A stretch of 64,000 bases of DNA from contig JAFTXY010000001.1 in NCBI GenBank assembly GCA_017461425.1, positions 104,999 to 168,998 on the forward strand, read 5' to 3'. Positions 19,631 through 27,422 of this stretch are shown piece after piece. Under the pieces are notes generated by a model that was not told where the DNA came from, searched no databases, and saw only the letters and a list, made by a program, of their open reading frames with translations. The DNA comes from Candidatus Gastranaerophilales bacterium (lineage in GTDB: Bacteria > Cyanobacteriota > Vampirovibrionia > Gastranaerophilales > Gastranaerophilaceae). A program made the position numbers and the translations under genes. Every line of letters starts with the position of its first letter. The first letter of the stretch is position 1.

Positions 19631-20338
19631 ATGAAATTAGGAGTAAATATAGACCATATAGCAACTCTAAGAAACGCAAGAGGCGGAGTTGAGCCAAATT
19701 TAATCGAAGCTGCACGCATTGCATTAAAAGAAGATATTCTCGCGCTAACAATGCATCTTAGAGAAGATAGACGGCATATAAAAGATGAAGATTTGTATGA
19801 AGTTAAAAAACTTGGTGCAAAAATAAATCTTGAAATGGCAGCAACACAGGAAATACAAAAAATCGCACTAGATTTAATACCATACAGCGTTTGTCTTGTG
19901 CCCGAAAAAAGACAAGAAATCACGACCGAGGGCGGTTTAGATGTATTAAGCCAAAAAGATTATTTAAAAGAATTTATTAAACCTTTAAAAGAAAAAGGTA
20001 TTTTGGTTAGTCTTTTTATTGATGCTGATATAGAACAAATTGAAGCTGCAAAATATGTTGGAACAGATTATATAGAATTGCATACCGGATGTTTTGCAAA
20101 CGCTTTTGAGAAAAATGATTTCAAAAACGAATTAGACAAACTTAAAAAAGCTGCAAAACATGCGCAAAATTTAGACATAAAAGTAAACGCAGGACATGGT
20201 TTAAATTATGACAACGTTTATCTAATGAAAGAAATTGACGGATTATGCGAATTAAATATAGGTCATAGCATAATTTCAAAATCAATATTCATTGGTCTAA
20301 AAGATGCAATTTCGCAAATGCTTGACTTGATTAAATAA
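19631..20338 (+). CDS. pdxJ: Pyridoxine 5'-phosphate synthase
   Basis: Final ring-closing step of DXP-dependent vitamin B6 synthesis, joining 1-deoxy-xylulose-5-phosphate and 3-amino-2-oxopropyl phosphate. The 235-aa TIM barrel is recognisable from KLGVNIDHIATLRNARGG, HLREDRRHI, LEMAATQEI, PYSVCLVPEKRQE and NAGHGLNYDNV. Length is normal (~235-245). It is divergent from the AAA/TPR gene and lies 117 bases away. It needs DXP, and a DXS-like gene lies at 58.5 kb, but see the reservations about that enzyme. Confidence 0.97.
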   Translation: MKLGVNIDHIATLRNARGGVEPNLIEAARIALKEDILALTMHLREDRRHIKDEDLYEVKKLGAKINLEMAATQEIQKIALDLIPYSVCLVPEKRQEITTEGGLDVLSQKDYLKEFIKPLKEKGILVSLFIDADIEQIEAAKYVGTDYIELHTGCFANAFEKNDFKNELDKLKKAAKHAQNLDIKVNAGHGLNYDNVYLMKEIDGLCELNIGHSIISKSIFIGLKDAISQMLDLIK

Positions 20339-20355
20339 GTTTTGTAAACATCTTC

Positions 20356-20384
20356 TTGACATAAATTTTTGTCTTAGATATATT
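20356..20384 (+). promoter_or_regulatory. Strong sigma-70 promoter for rplU-rpmA
   Basis: TTGACA (20356-20361), a 17-base spacer and TATATT (20379-20384): a perfect -35 and near-perfect -10. Transcription would start near 20391, giving a leader of about 70 bases. Confidence 0.75.
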
Positions 20385-20390
20385 ATTAAA

Positions 20391-20460
20391 TGCAGATAGG
20401 TTGGTCGCTTCAAAATGTTCATCGGAACTGCGATCCCTTAAAAGAAAGGACACATTGAAA
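20391..20460 (+). promoter_or_regulatory. Structured 5' leader of rplU (possible L21 autoregulatory leader)
   Basis: The leader can fold as an outer stem GGTCGC (20403-20408) with GCGATC (20430-20435) around an inner stem GTTC (20417-20420) with GAAC (20425-20428) closed by ATCG. An alternative pairing of GCAG (20392-20395) with CTGC (20428-20431) would disrupt both. AAAGAAAGGA follows as the Shine-Dalgarno. Leaders regulating L21 are known in Bacillota; whether this one is related is not established. Confidence 0.5.
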
Positions 20461-20814
20461 ATGTACGCAATAGTCGAAACAGGCGGAAAGCAATATATTC
20501 TCGAAGAAGGCAAATATGTTGATATCGAGTTATTAGATGCTCAAGCAAACGATAAAGTAACTTTTGATAAAATCGTTATGTTAGTTAACGGTAAAAAATC
20601 AAAAGTTGGAAGACCCTATGTAGCTTCTGCTACTGTTGATGGTACCGTTGTTAAAAATGACAAAGCTAAAAAAGTAATTGTTTACAAACAACGTCCTAAA
20701 AAGGGCACAAGAGTTAAACAAGGTCACAGACAACAATTCACCCGCGTAATGATTAATAAAATCAATACAAAAGCTAAAGCAGCTAAGGGCGAAGAAACAA
20801 CAGGAGAAGAATAA
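20461..20814 (+). CDS. rplU: Large ribosomal subunit protein L21
   Basis: A 117-aa 23S rRNA-binding protein. [17 protein letters not shown] is the universal L21 start and [19 protein letters not shown] the rRNA-binding segment; a short Lys/Glu-rich C-terminal tail follows. I reject the upstream TTG at 20401, which would translate the leader hairpin; the ATG at 20461 begins the conserved sequence. rpmA follows after 2 bases. Confidence 0.98.
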   Translation: MYAIVETGGKQYILEEGKYVDIELLDAQANDKVTFDKIVMLVNGKKSKVGRPYVASATVDGTVVKNDKAKKVIVYKQRPKKGTRVKQGHRQQFTRVMINKINTKAKAAKGEETTGEE

Positions 20815-20816
20815 AA

Positions 20817-21071
20817 ATGGCACATAAGAAGGGTGTAGGTTCGTCAAAGAACGGTCGCGATAGCGAAAGTAAGAGATTAGGCGTCAAAAAATACGCAAAT
20901 GAACAAGTTGTTGCTGGTAACATTATTGTTAGACAAAAAGGAACAAAAATTCACCCAGGTAACAACGTAGGTATGGGTAAAGATTACACATTATTTGCTT
21001 TAGTAGATGGTGTTGTTAAATTTGAACCATATAGAAGAACAAGAAAACAAGTTAGTGTTTACGCACAATAG
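20817..21071 (+). CDS. rpmA: Large ribosomal subunit protein L27
   Basis: An 84-aa protein that reaches towards the peptidyl transferase centre. It starts [21 protein letters not shown], so the flexible N-terminus is in its mature form and there is no cleavable extension of the Bacillota type. The [11 protein letters not shown](M)GKDYTLFAL core is intact. The rplU-rpmA pair is usually followed by obgE, but here a tRNA gene follows. Confidence 0.98.
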   Translation: MAHKKGVGSSKNGRDSESKRLGVKKYANEQVVAGNIIVRQKGTKIHPGNNVGMGKDYTLFALVDGVVKFEPYRRTRKQVSVYAQ

Positions 21072-21113
21072 TTCTAGAATCGCTAGACTATAAATGAAAA
21101 TTTAATATGGTAT

Positions 21114-21191
21114 GGGAGCGTAGCTCAGTTTGGTTAGAGCGCATGCCTGTCACGCATGAGGTCGCGGGTTCGAGCCCCGTCGTTCCCGCCA
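21114..21191 (+). tRNA. tRNA-Asp (GTC)
   Basis: The acceptor GGGAGCG (21114-21120) pairs with CGTTCCC (21181-21187). The D arm GCTC/GAGC, an anticodon loop CTGTCAC with anticodon GTC, and a T arm with GGTTCGAGCC are all present. Discriminator G and an encoded CCA complete the gene. It lies 42 bases after rpmA with no intervening terminator and probably shares its transcript. Confidence 0.97.
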
Positions 21192-21203
21192 TATTAACAA
21201 AAT

Positions 21204-21226
21204 AAGTCCCGTAAGGGACTTTTTAT
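21204..21226 (+). terminator. Rho-independent terminator after tRNA-Asp
   Basis: AAGTCCC (21204-21210), loop GTAA and GGGACTT (21215-21221) followed by TTTT. It ends the rplU-rpmA-tRNA unit. Confidence 0.85.
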
Positions 21227-21255
21227 CATTTTAAACTTTAATATTATTTATTTTG

Positions 21256-23079
21256 TTATAAATACAAGCACAATTCTTCTGCAGACAATCCAGGCTCTTT
21301 TCTGATTGCATTTGCAATATTTGCTAACGATACTATATGCACTTTTTCATCATCACCAAAAACTTTGTTGTTTTTATAAATTCTACTCATAATTTTATAT
21401 GCTTTTGCTAGCATTTCTATTTTATTATCAGGCATTGCATTTATAGCATTTTGTATAAAAGCGGGCGCATAATACAATAAAACTCCTTTTTGGTTAATGC
21501 CATCCTTTGAAAGCCCTTTCAGTAAATCATATTGTTCTTCTTTATTTAATTTTGAAAATGCTTCAATAACTTCTTGCGCATCATTAGGCGTGTAAGCTCT
21601 TGATAAAATTGCAAGTCTAACAAGACTTTTTTCTTCAGGAGAATCAATTGATAAATTGTAATCACTTGCTTTTTTATTTAAAAAATCATCATAAGTCTCA
21701 TTTAAACCTTGTGAAATCTTTTGTTGAATTGACTCGATTCCTTGCATATAGCCATTAAACACATTATTATTCATTACAAGTGAACCATTTGATGCTACAT
21801 GTCCTGCTGCACCAGCAACATCGTAAAACATGTGAACAAGATATAAATCCATTGCACGTTTACCCACTGTTCCAATTTTTGCTAAATTCGCAGGCAAACA
21901 TTCACCTTGCACAAATTGACCTAAATTAAAATCAGCGTCAAGAGAATTTATAATATCATTTTGGTTATTTTTAGTTAACCTGCTAAATGATGGAATTTCG
22001 TCTGGAATTGTTTTTAGCGCCATCAATAATGCTTCATCGTGATCTTTTACTGGTCTTTTCATTAAAGACTCTATATTTTGAACAAATTCTTTAATTTTAC
22101 CTAAATCATTAATCATTGTGAAAGCAAGTATTGCATCAGCATCTTGCGGAGTCTTGATTACTCCTGTAGTAAAATCTTTTAATTTATCAAAATTTTCACG
22201 AGTCATTTTCACTGATTCTTTTTGACATTCAGTAAATTTATCATAATCTCCATTCAATACATGTTTTAAGCATTCTATGCCAACAATAGTTCTATCAAAT
22301 TCTACATGCTTGCTGCCAAACAATTTTTCTGAAATTGAATTTAAATCGCTATTTATCTGCCATTCAGGAGTAGCATTTACATCACCAGTTAACCAATATA
22401 ATTCAGGATATCTTTGTAATAATATCTTGGTCATTTCTACCGAATCTTTTGAATTTAAAAAATTATTTACAAAAGCTTCCGTTTCATAATTTGGAGCCAA
22501 AACAGCATTCCTACTTATATAATTAACTGGTTGCATATTCAAATTTGGCTGAATAGCATTATAATAAAAACTTTTTAAATATGGTATCAAATTCGGATTA
22601 GTAACGTTATCATGTCCCATATCTAACATTTCTTGTATGCAAGATTGTAAATCTGAGTTTAAATATTTCAATTTATACATTGCAGCAAATAATCCAGTTC
22701 TATCTTTTCCCTCTCTGCAATGAATGTAAACTTTTTCATCATTTTTCCTTGCTTGTTCCATTACATTGAAAAATCTATTCACATACTCATCTGATGGATT
22801 TTCAAAAGATGGAAACGGCATATTTATATAGTTTATTCCTAAATTTTTTGCAATTTCTTTCTCACTTTTTTGATTATTTGAACCATATCCAGTTGTAAAA
22901 TCTATAATTATGCTAATCCCAAGTTCTTTCAGTTGTTCAATTTCTTCTTCGCTGGGTTTTGCACCCCTATATAATGTATTATCAATATTTTTAAATCTAA
23001 TTATATTTAAAGTCTGATTTTTATTATTACCAAATTTAATATTTTCTAAACTGTTATTAGAAATAAGATTAAAATTCAT
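21256..23079 (-). CDS. Tyrosine/dual-specificity phosphatase fused to a large uncharacterised helical domain
   Basis: A 607-aa protein. Residues ~25-170 form a Cys-dependent phosphatase: YRGAKPSEEEIEQL is the typical lead-in and HCREGKDRTG (Cys121, Arg127) the CX5R catalytic loop. The remaining ~430 residues match nothing I recognise. They are mostly helical and contain NDLGK (324-328), DHDEA (346-350) and HMFYDVAGAAGH (416-427), which look like HD-domain-type metal ligands but not in a standard order. No signal peptide; AAGG precedes the ATG. It could dephosphorylate protein tyrosine, phosphoinositides or another phosphate ester. Its closest neighbours are small orphan genes, so context gives no role. 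Confidence 0.75.
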   Translation of the reverse strand: MNFNLISNNSLENIKFGNNKNQTLNIIRFKNIDNTLYRGAKPSEEEIEQLKELGISIIIDFTTGYGSNNQKSEKEIAKNLGINYINMPFPSFENPSDEYVNRFFNVMEQARKNDEKVYIHCREGKDRTGLFAAMYKLKYLNSDLQSCIQEMLDMGHDNVTNPNLIPYLKSFYYNAIQPNLNMQPVNYISRNAVLAPNYETEAFVNNFLNSKDSVEMTKILLQRYPELYWLTGDVNATPEWQINSDLNSISEKLFGSKHVEFDRTIVGIECLKHVLNGDYDKFTECQKESVKMTRENFDKLKDFTTGVIKTPQDADAILAFTMINDLGKIKEFVQNIESLMKRPVKDHDEALLMALKTIPDEIPSFSRLTKNNQNDIINSLDADFNLGQFVQGECLPANLAKIGTVGKRAMDLYLVHMFYDVAGAAGHVASNGSLVMNNNVFNGYMQGIESIQQKISQGLNETYDDFLNKKASDYNLSIDSPEEKSLVRLAILSRAYTPNDAQEVIEAFSKLNKEEQYDLLKGLSKDGINQKGVLLYYAPAFIQNAINAMPDNKIEMLAKAYKIMSRIYKNNKVFGDDEKVHIVSLANIANAIRKEPGLSAEELCLYL

Positions 23080-23209
23080 ACTTACCTTTGTATAATTTAT
23101 ACTTAAAATAATAAAAAATATATCAAAATGAAAATTGCTTAATTCTGATTGATAAGTTTAAGTAATTACATTAAGTTTGTTTCTCTTTTTGGTCCAACAT
23201 TAATAAAAA

Positions 23210-23482
23210 TTATGCATTAGCACTAAATCTTTTTTCATTCCCGGCATTATCTATTGTCTTGCAATAATAAATTTGTCCTTCTGAATTTACACTTACATAC
23301 CCCTTATCAGTCATAAGAGAAAAGCCATTATCTTTAGCGGTACATATTTCATAATTTACACCACCTGCTTTTCCGGACATATATTCACTATTTTTAGCGC
23401 CAATCTCCTTATTGGGACTAATACATGCAGAAATAGTTTTTCCAACAATAGCTTTGCTGTGATTTCCAATGCAACCAAACAT
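23210..23482 (-). CDS. Small orphan protein, 90 aa
   Basis: Not recognised. AAAGGG lies about 5 bases before the ATG, supporting translation. The sequence has four Cys (FGCIGNH, SACISP, YEICTA, IYYCKT) and a beta-rich, glycine-containing C-terminal half that could be a small beta domain (SLMTDKGYVSVNSEGQIYYC). No signal peptide or membrane segment. It stands alone between the phosphatase gene and a divergent 79-aa gene. Confidence 0.55.
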   Translation of the reverse strand: MFGCIGNHSKAIVGKTISACISPNKEIGAKNSEYMSGKAGGVNYEICTAKDNGFSLMTDKGYVSVNSEGQIYYCKTIDNAGNEKRFSANA

Positions 23483-23780
23483 TTTTAACCCTTTCTGTGT
23501 TAACAGACTAATTTTATAGCCAAATTAAGTTTCCTAATTTTTCAAAATTGCGTAAATTTGCAAATAAATTAACATATGTTAAGTTTTCCTTAAATAAATT
23601 CAAAATTTATTTTTTTAAGGGAGATTTATCTAAAATTACTTTACTATTAGATATAGCTCAAAAAACTATTTAATCTCTTTTTTAATATTCTTGTAAATTT
23701 TTATTAATACATTTCAATCATTAAACAATTTTAAACCTTTAGCTCTTTTTTTGTTTTTGTAAAAATATAGGAGAAAAATT
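23483..23780 (+). other. 298-base divergent intergenic region
   Basis: AT-rich, with no ORF I can support. It holds an imperfect inverted repeat (CTTAAATAAATT near 23590 against the complementary AATTTATT...TTAAG segment shortly after) and presumably the promoters of the two flanking small genes. AGGAGAAAAA immediately precedes the gene at 23781. Confidence 0.4.
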
Positions 23781-24020
23781 ATGACAATAGGTTTTACAGG
23801 CGGATTGATTAATGCTGGCGGCACTTACATTAAGCCTGAAAATATTTCATTTTTTGAAAAAAACAACCAAGGTGGCACCACAATTCATATGAATTCAACT
23901 GGCAACATGCAACTTGAATGGCAAACAGTAAGAGTTAATACAAATCATTCTCCAGAAAAAGTTGCTGATGCGATTATAAAAGCTGAACAAACAGGAGAAT
24001 TGATAGATATCAACGCATAG
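23781..24020 (+). CDS. Small orphan protein, 79 aa
   Basis: Not recognised. A good Shine-Dalgarno (AGGAGA) and a following terminator support a real monocistronic gene. The sequence suggests a short beta-rich domain (GGTTIHMNSTGNMQLEWQTV) and a C-terminal helix (SPEKVADAIIKAEQTGEL). No signal peptide. It resembles small bacterial proteins in which one domain reads a host or cell signal, but no function can be assigned. Confidence 0.65.
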   Translation: MTIGFTGGLINAGGTYIKPENISFFEKNNQGGTTIHMNSTGNMQLEWQTVRVNTNHSPEKVADAIIKAEQTGELIDINA

Positions 24021-24043
24021 TTTATTTAAAATTTATAATAAAA

Positions 24044-24068
24044 AAGAGTTCTTTAAGAACTCTTTTTT
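24044..24068 (+). terminator. Rho-independent terminator
   Basis: AAGAGTTC (24044-24051), loop TTTAA, GAACTCTT (24057-24064), then TTTT. It terminates the 79-aa gene. Confidence 0.85.
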
Positions 24069-24099
24069 ATTTTGATAATCCAATATAACTAAGTTAAAT

Positions 24100-24128
24100 T
24101 TTACACACCTTGAAAATTTTTATATAAT
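24100..24128 (+). promoter_or_regulatory. Promoter of the secreted nuclease gene, apparently leaderless
   Basis: TTTACA (24100-24105), 17-base spacer, TATAAT (24123-24128), 7 bases to the ATG at 24136, with no Shine-Dalgarno. Confidence 0.6.
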
Positions 24129-24135
24129 TCTAAAT

Positions 24136-24555
24136 ATGAAAACCAAATTCAAATATATTCTCATATTTTTATTATTTTTCACATCCTTGCAAACATTTGC
24201 AACTGAAATTAAAGTTTTAAAAATTTATGATGGCGATAGCATTTTAGCAAAAATTAATGATAATATTTTCAGAATTCGTCTTATTGGGATTGATTGCTTT
24301 GAAGGAACAAACAGCAATAGAGCATCATACCAGGCTCAAAAATATAATTTGTCTCAAAATGAAATAGTAAAAGGCGGAAATATTGCAAAAAATATATTGA
24401 AAAAAGAATTAAAAAACAAAAAAACCACTTTTGAATTTCAAGGAATTGATAAATACAATAGAGCTTTAGGAATTATTTACGCAAATAACGAAAATATAAA
24501 CGAAAAAATGCTAAATACTCCATATTGCAAAATATACAACTATAAAGCTAAATAA
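24136..24555 (+). CDS. Secreted thermonuclease-like (SNase) protein
   Basis: A 139-aa protein with a cleavable signal peptide (hydrophobic 8-22, cleavage probably after TFA). The SNase/OB fold shows KIYDGDSILAKI, RIRLIGIDCFEG (arginine and acidic catalytic positions) and DKYNRALGII (second catalytic Arg). The conserved Asp/Glu/Arg set appears present, so hydrolysis of DNA or RNA outside the cytoplasm is likely. It is short at the C-terminus compared with staphylococcal nuclease: the last helix is absent. It overlaps the convergent pth gene by 8 bases. Confidence 0.85.
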   Translation: MKTKFKYILIFLLFFTSLQTFATEIKVLKIYDGDSILAKINDNIFRIRLIGIDCFEGTNSNRASYQAQKYNLSQNEIVKGGNIAKNILKKELKNKKTTFEFQGIDKYNRALGIIYANNENINEKMLNTPYCKIYNYKAK

Positions 24556-25102
24556 CTTTCTTATTGTATTTGTTTTGTGCTACTTCGATACCTTCTTTTA
24601 ACCAGCAATCAACAACATCAATTGCAACTTTTCCCATTTTTTCAATCCCTTGCAATTCGTCAGATGAAAAATTAGATAAAACAAAATTATCAATTGGAAA
24701 TCTATCTGGAATTGGACCAACTCCAACTTTTAATCTATCAAAAACATCGGTACCAATTCTATTTATTATAGATTTTATGCCATTATGACCACCAAAAGAG
24801 CCATTTTTTTTCAATCTAAATGTACCAAAATCTATTGTCGCATCATCATAAATAACTAAAATATCTTTATTAGTTAACTTATAAAAATTCATCAACTCTA
24901 TAACAGCATTACCTGACAAATTCATATATGTTTTGGGCAATAAAAACAAAATATCTCCCTTTTTACCAAAAAAAGAATTGAATTTATCAGATAATTCAAC
25001 ATTATAATGGCGCATAATTTCATCCATTATCAAAAAACCGGTATTATGCCTTGTTGTTTTATATTTAATTTCAGGATTGCCCAACCCTATTAATGCTTTC
25101 AT
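24548..25102 (-). CDS. pth: Peptidyl-tRNA hydrolase
   Basis: A 184-aa recycling enzyme that cleaves peptidyl-tRNAs released from stalled ribosomes. GLGNPEIKYKTTRHNTGF contains the conserved Asn and catalytic His; VIYDDATIDFGTFRLKKNGSFGGHNGIKSI holds the Asp and second conserved block in two adjoining stretches. Normal family length. Converges on the nuclease gene with an 8-base overlap. Confidence 0.97.
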   Translation of the reverse strand: MKALIGLGNPEIKYKTTRHNTGFLIMDEIMRHYNVELSDKFNSFFGKKGDILFLLPKTYMNLSGNAVIELMNFYKLTNKDILVIYDDATIDFGTFRLKKNGSFGGHNGIKSIINRIGTDVFDRLKVGVGPIPDRFPIDNFVLSNFSSDELQGIEKMGKVAIDVVDCWLKEGIEVAQNKYNKKVI

Positions 25103-25232
25103 TTTAAATAAACTTTCTTCTTTTAATTACTATTTGAATTAATCATAGATATTTATCTTTTTCGGTAATTTAAAAATAATCAAAAAAGGTTATTTGTAAA
25201 ATAGCATACAAGACGGAGTAAAATCAATATAA

Positions 25233-25793
25233 ATGAAAAATAATATTCAAAAAAAGAGCTCTAAAATTGTTGGAGATTTTTTAAACAAAACAAAATTACA
25301 TAAAAAAGAATTTGCTCAAATGATAGGAGTTACACTATCTTATGTTTACAATTTAATTGACGAAAATGTTCCATTTTCAACTCGCTCTATAACATTAGAA
25401 AGAATTGCAACAGTAATGGATATAAATCCAGAAGAATTTATAGAATATCAAATTCCACAAGAAGTTGAATCATTTAGTGAAAATTTATTAATGCTAAAAG
25501 ATATTATTAAACATAACAATTTAACGACTTTAGACTTTTTGAAAATGTTTGAAAGGAAAAAAAGACTAGAACTTGTTGATATATTAAGAGGCGCAAAGCC
25601 AATTCAAATAGACCTAGAAGAACTCAAAAAAATTACAAAAGCACTCAATATGAATAAAGAAGATTTATTTTCAATGTGGAAAAAAAGAATGATAGAATAT
25701 TTAGAAGAGGGCGGATTAAATCCAAATAAAAACAAAGAGCTCTTAGAATCAATGTTTAACTGCGCATACAAACACATAGAAGCGCACTATTAA
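25233..25793 (+). CDS. XRE-family helix-turn-helix regulator, 186 aa
   Basis: The N-terminal domain (~10-65) is a Cro/C1-type HTH: KKEFAQMIGVTLSYVYNLI gives helices 2 and 3, and LERIATVMDINPEEFI the last helix. The C-terminal half (~85-170) repeats similar helix spacing (FLKMFERKKRLELVDILRG, LEELKKITKALNMNKEDLF), possibly a second decayed HTH. No ligand-binding or protease domain. GGAG is present but 13 bases before the ATG, further than usual. Targets unknown; the gene stands alone before the LysM gene. Confidence 0.75.
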   Translation: MKNNIQKKSSKIVGDFLNKTKLHKKEFAQMIGVTLSYVYNLIDENVPFSTRSITLERIATVMDINPEEFIEYQIPQEVESFSENLLMLKDIIKHNNLTTLDFLKMFERKKRLELVDILRGAKPIQIDLEELKKITKALNMNKEDLFSMWKKRMIEYLEEGGLNPNKNKELLESMFNCAYKHIEAHY

Positions 25794-25879
25794 CAAAACT
25801 TTACACAAGTTTAATCAAGCTTGACTTTAATATGCACTCTTTATAACATGTTCACAAGACTATTATAATAAGGTGCAAT

Positions 25880-26449
25880 ATGAAAGGTTCAACATTACAC
25901 AGATCAGGTCTAACTCGTGAAAAGATGGGTGTTTTAGCTAATCTTACACAAGCAGACAGAAAACAAAGCACTAGAGCGCAACTTAATCAATACTATAAAG
26001 CTGCAAAAGCTCAAGAATTAGATATTCTTTGGGGAAGTGTTCAAAAAGGTATTCAAAAAGTTCACAATGTAACTAAAAATACTCAACAAAAATCTCCTGC
26101 AGCATATCTTACAATCGGCTTCATTGCTGGTGTATTGTTTATGTGTTGCATATTTTTAATTGTATCAATTTCAACAATTACTTCCAGAAACATCTCTAAA
26201 ATGGAAGCTAAATCAAATGTTGCATTAATCGGAGAAGATGCAACTATGGCATCAGGCTCTGAAGCTATTATTTCTCAAGAGAAATATGTAGTTAAAAAAG
26301 GCGATACATTAAACGGAATAGCTTATCGTTTTTATGGAAAATATGACGAAGCAAAAATCCTAGAGATTCAAAGAGTAAACAACATTATAAATCCTGCCGC
26401 AATCAGAATTGGGCAAGAGCTTATGATTCCTGTTTCTCAAGAAAGATAA
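25880..26449 (+). CDS. LysM-domain single-pass membrane protein
   Basis: A 189-aa protein. Residues 1-70 are soluble, polar and probably cytoplasmic. One strong membrane segment lies at ~74-98 (AYLTIGFIAGVLFMCCIFL). A LysM domain at ~137-186 (YVVKKGDTLNGIAYRFYGK...IRIGQELMIP) would bind peptidoglycan. The topology puts LysM in the periplasm and a ~70-residue tail inside, which suggests anchoring or cell-wall sensing rather than hydrolysis; no catalytic domain is present. A terminator follows. Confidence 0.85.
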   Translation: MKGSTLHRSGLTREKMGVLANLTQADRKQSTRAQLNQYYKAAKAQELDILWGSVQKGIQKVHNVTKNTQQKSPAAYLTIGFIAGVLFMCCIFLIVSISTITSRNISKMEAKSNVALIGEDATMASGSEAIISQEKYVVKKGDTLNGIAYRFYGKYDEAKILEIQRVNNIINPAAIRIGQELMIPVSQER

Positions 26450-26468
26450 TTTACAGCTAACAAACTAA

Positions 26469-26492
26469 AATCCCGCAAAAGCGGGATTTTTA
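26469..26492 (+). terminator. Rho-independent terminator after the LysM gene
   Basis: AATCCCGC (26469-26476), loop AAAA, GCGGGATT (26481-26488), then TTT. Confidence 0.88.
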
Positions 26493-26535
26493 TTATACTT
26501 TTTTCTAATTTTATATAGTAAAATACTTTATTGTT

Positions 26536-26576
26536 TAACCTCTTTAAATCATTTAAAACCTTATTTAAAGAGGTTA
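26536..26576 (+). promoter_or_regulatory. 14-bp perfect inverted repeat covering the Shine-Dalgarno of the next gene
   Basis: TAACCTCTTTAAAT (26536-26549) and ATTTAAAGAGGTTA (26563-26576) are perfect complements around a 13-base spacer. The right arm contains AAAGAGG, the only plausible Shine-Dalgarno for the ATG at 26582. In the mRNA this stem would hide the ribosome site; with TTTT after it, it could also act as a weak terminator. Confidence 0.6.
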
Positions 26577-26581
26577 TTTTA

Positions 26582-27385
26582 ATGAAAAAAATTCTTATTT
26601 TAATATTATTTTTACTGACTATAAATACAAATATTGGAAACAGCCAAATAATTTCAGGAAGAGTAAACCATGATGACTTAAAATTTCAAAGTAAAATCAT
26701 AGATTCTAAAACAAAAGAAGCTCTAAGTAATGCCAAAATAACAATTCCAGAAATTCATTACACAACATATTCTGATAAAAATGGGACTTTTAAATTAAAT
26801 GTTGATTTAACTGACAAAACCGTTTTATTTGTTGAAAAAGAAGGATACAAGGTTTTTTCTTTAACCATAGATAATAATATTGTAAAATCTCCCCTAAAAC
26901 TCGGGATTGAAAAAGCAAATCCTTTTGATTTACAAATAAGTGATGGTTTAATACATCTTGGTGACAATATGTTTTCAGATAATTCTGCAAACAGCAGAGA
27001 TTTTAGGCAAGGAGCAAACGGGCATTTTTACTCTAAAAAATTTGAAAAACCAAGTTTCAATACAAAACAAGAAGTTGTAATTAGAATTGGAACAACAATA
27101 GGATTGGATACTAAAAAAGCGAAGCAAATTGGGCAAAATAGAATTGCAAAAGTATATTCATCCCCAGCCGAAATTTTTGTAAATGGTCATAAAATAGGAA
27201 TTCTTGAAATAAATGGTGATAACAAAGAAATAATCGTTCCAAAAAATATTATAAGACCTGTCAATGAATTAATAATCAAGACAGGAAGAAATTTATTTCA
27301 AACAGAATATGTTGATTATGATGATATAGAACTGGCAAATATTAGAATTGAAATAAAAGAAAAACAGTACTTTGCGAGATATTAA
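26582..27385 (+). CDS. Secreted protein with a carboxypeptidase-regulatory-like domain
   Basis: 267 aa from the ATG at 26582; a longer frame from 26531 would translate the hairpin and lose the signal peptide start. Residues 1-20 form a signal peptide (KKILILILFLLT). Residues ~30-100 look like a CarboxypepD_reg beta-sandwich (SGRVN...KAKITIPE...YTTYSDKNGTFKLNVD). The C-terminal part (~165-265) looks like another beta-domain, with EVVIRIGTTIGL and FVNGHKIGIL. No catalytic motif is seen; a surface or periplasmic binding protein is likely. Confidence 0.7.
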   Translation: MKKILILILFLLTINTNIGNSQIISGRVNHDDLKFQSKIIDSKTKEALSNAKITIPEIHYTTYSDKNGTFKLNVDLTDKTVLFVEKEGYKVFSLTIDNNIVKSPLKLGIEKANPFDLQISDGLIHLGDNMFSDNSANSRDFRQGANGHFYSKKFEKPSFNTKQEVVIRIGTTIGLDTKKAKQIGQNRIAKVYSSPAEIFVNGHKIGILEINGDNKEIIVPKNIIRPVNELIIKTGRNLFQTEYVDYDDIELANIRIEIKEKQYFARY

Positions 27386-27387
27386 TT

Positions 27388-27416
27388 TTTACAAAACAAT
27401 AAAATAATAGTATAAT
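27388..27416 (+). promoter_or_regulatory. Promoter of hisC, apparently leaderless
   Basis: TTTACA (27388-27393), 17-base spacer, TATAAT (27411-27416), 6 bases to the ATG at 27423; no Shine-Dalgarno. Confidence 0.6.
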
Positions 27417-27422
27417 TCTTCT

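Noticed and set aside
19552..19923. 123-codon minus-strand ORF across pdxJ
   Set aside because: It is a shadow of pdxJ, with no Shine-Dalgarno and no recognisable domain.
20401..20460. TTG-initiated extension of L21
   Set aside because: It would translate the structured leader; the L21 family starts at the ATG at 20461.
26531..26581. Extension of the CarboxypepD_reg-like protein
   Set aside because: It consists of the inverted repeat and would put 17 residues in front of a normal signal peptide.
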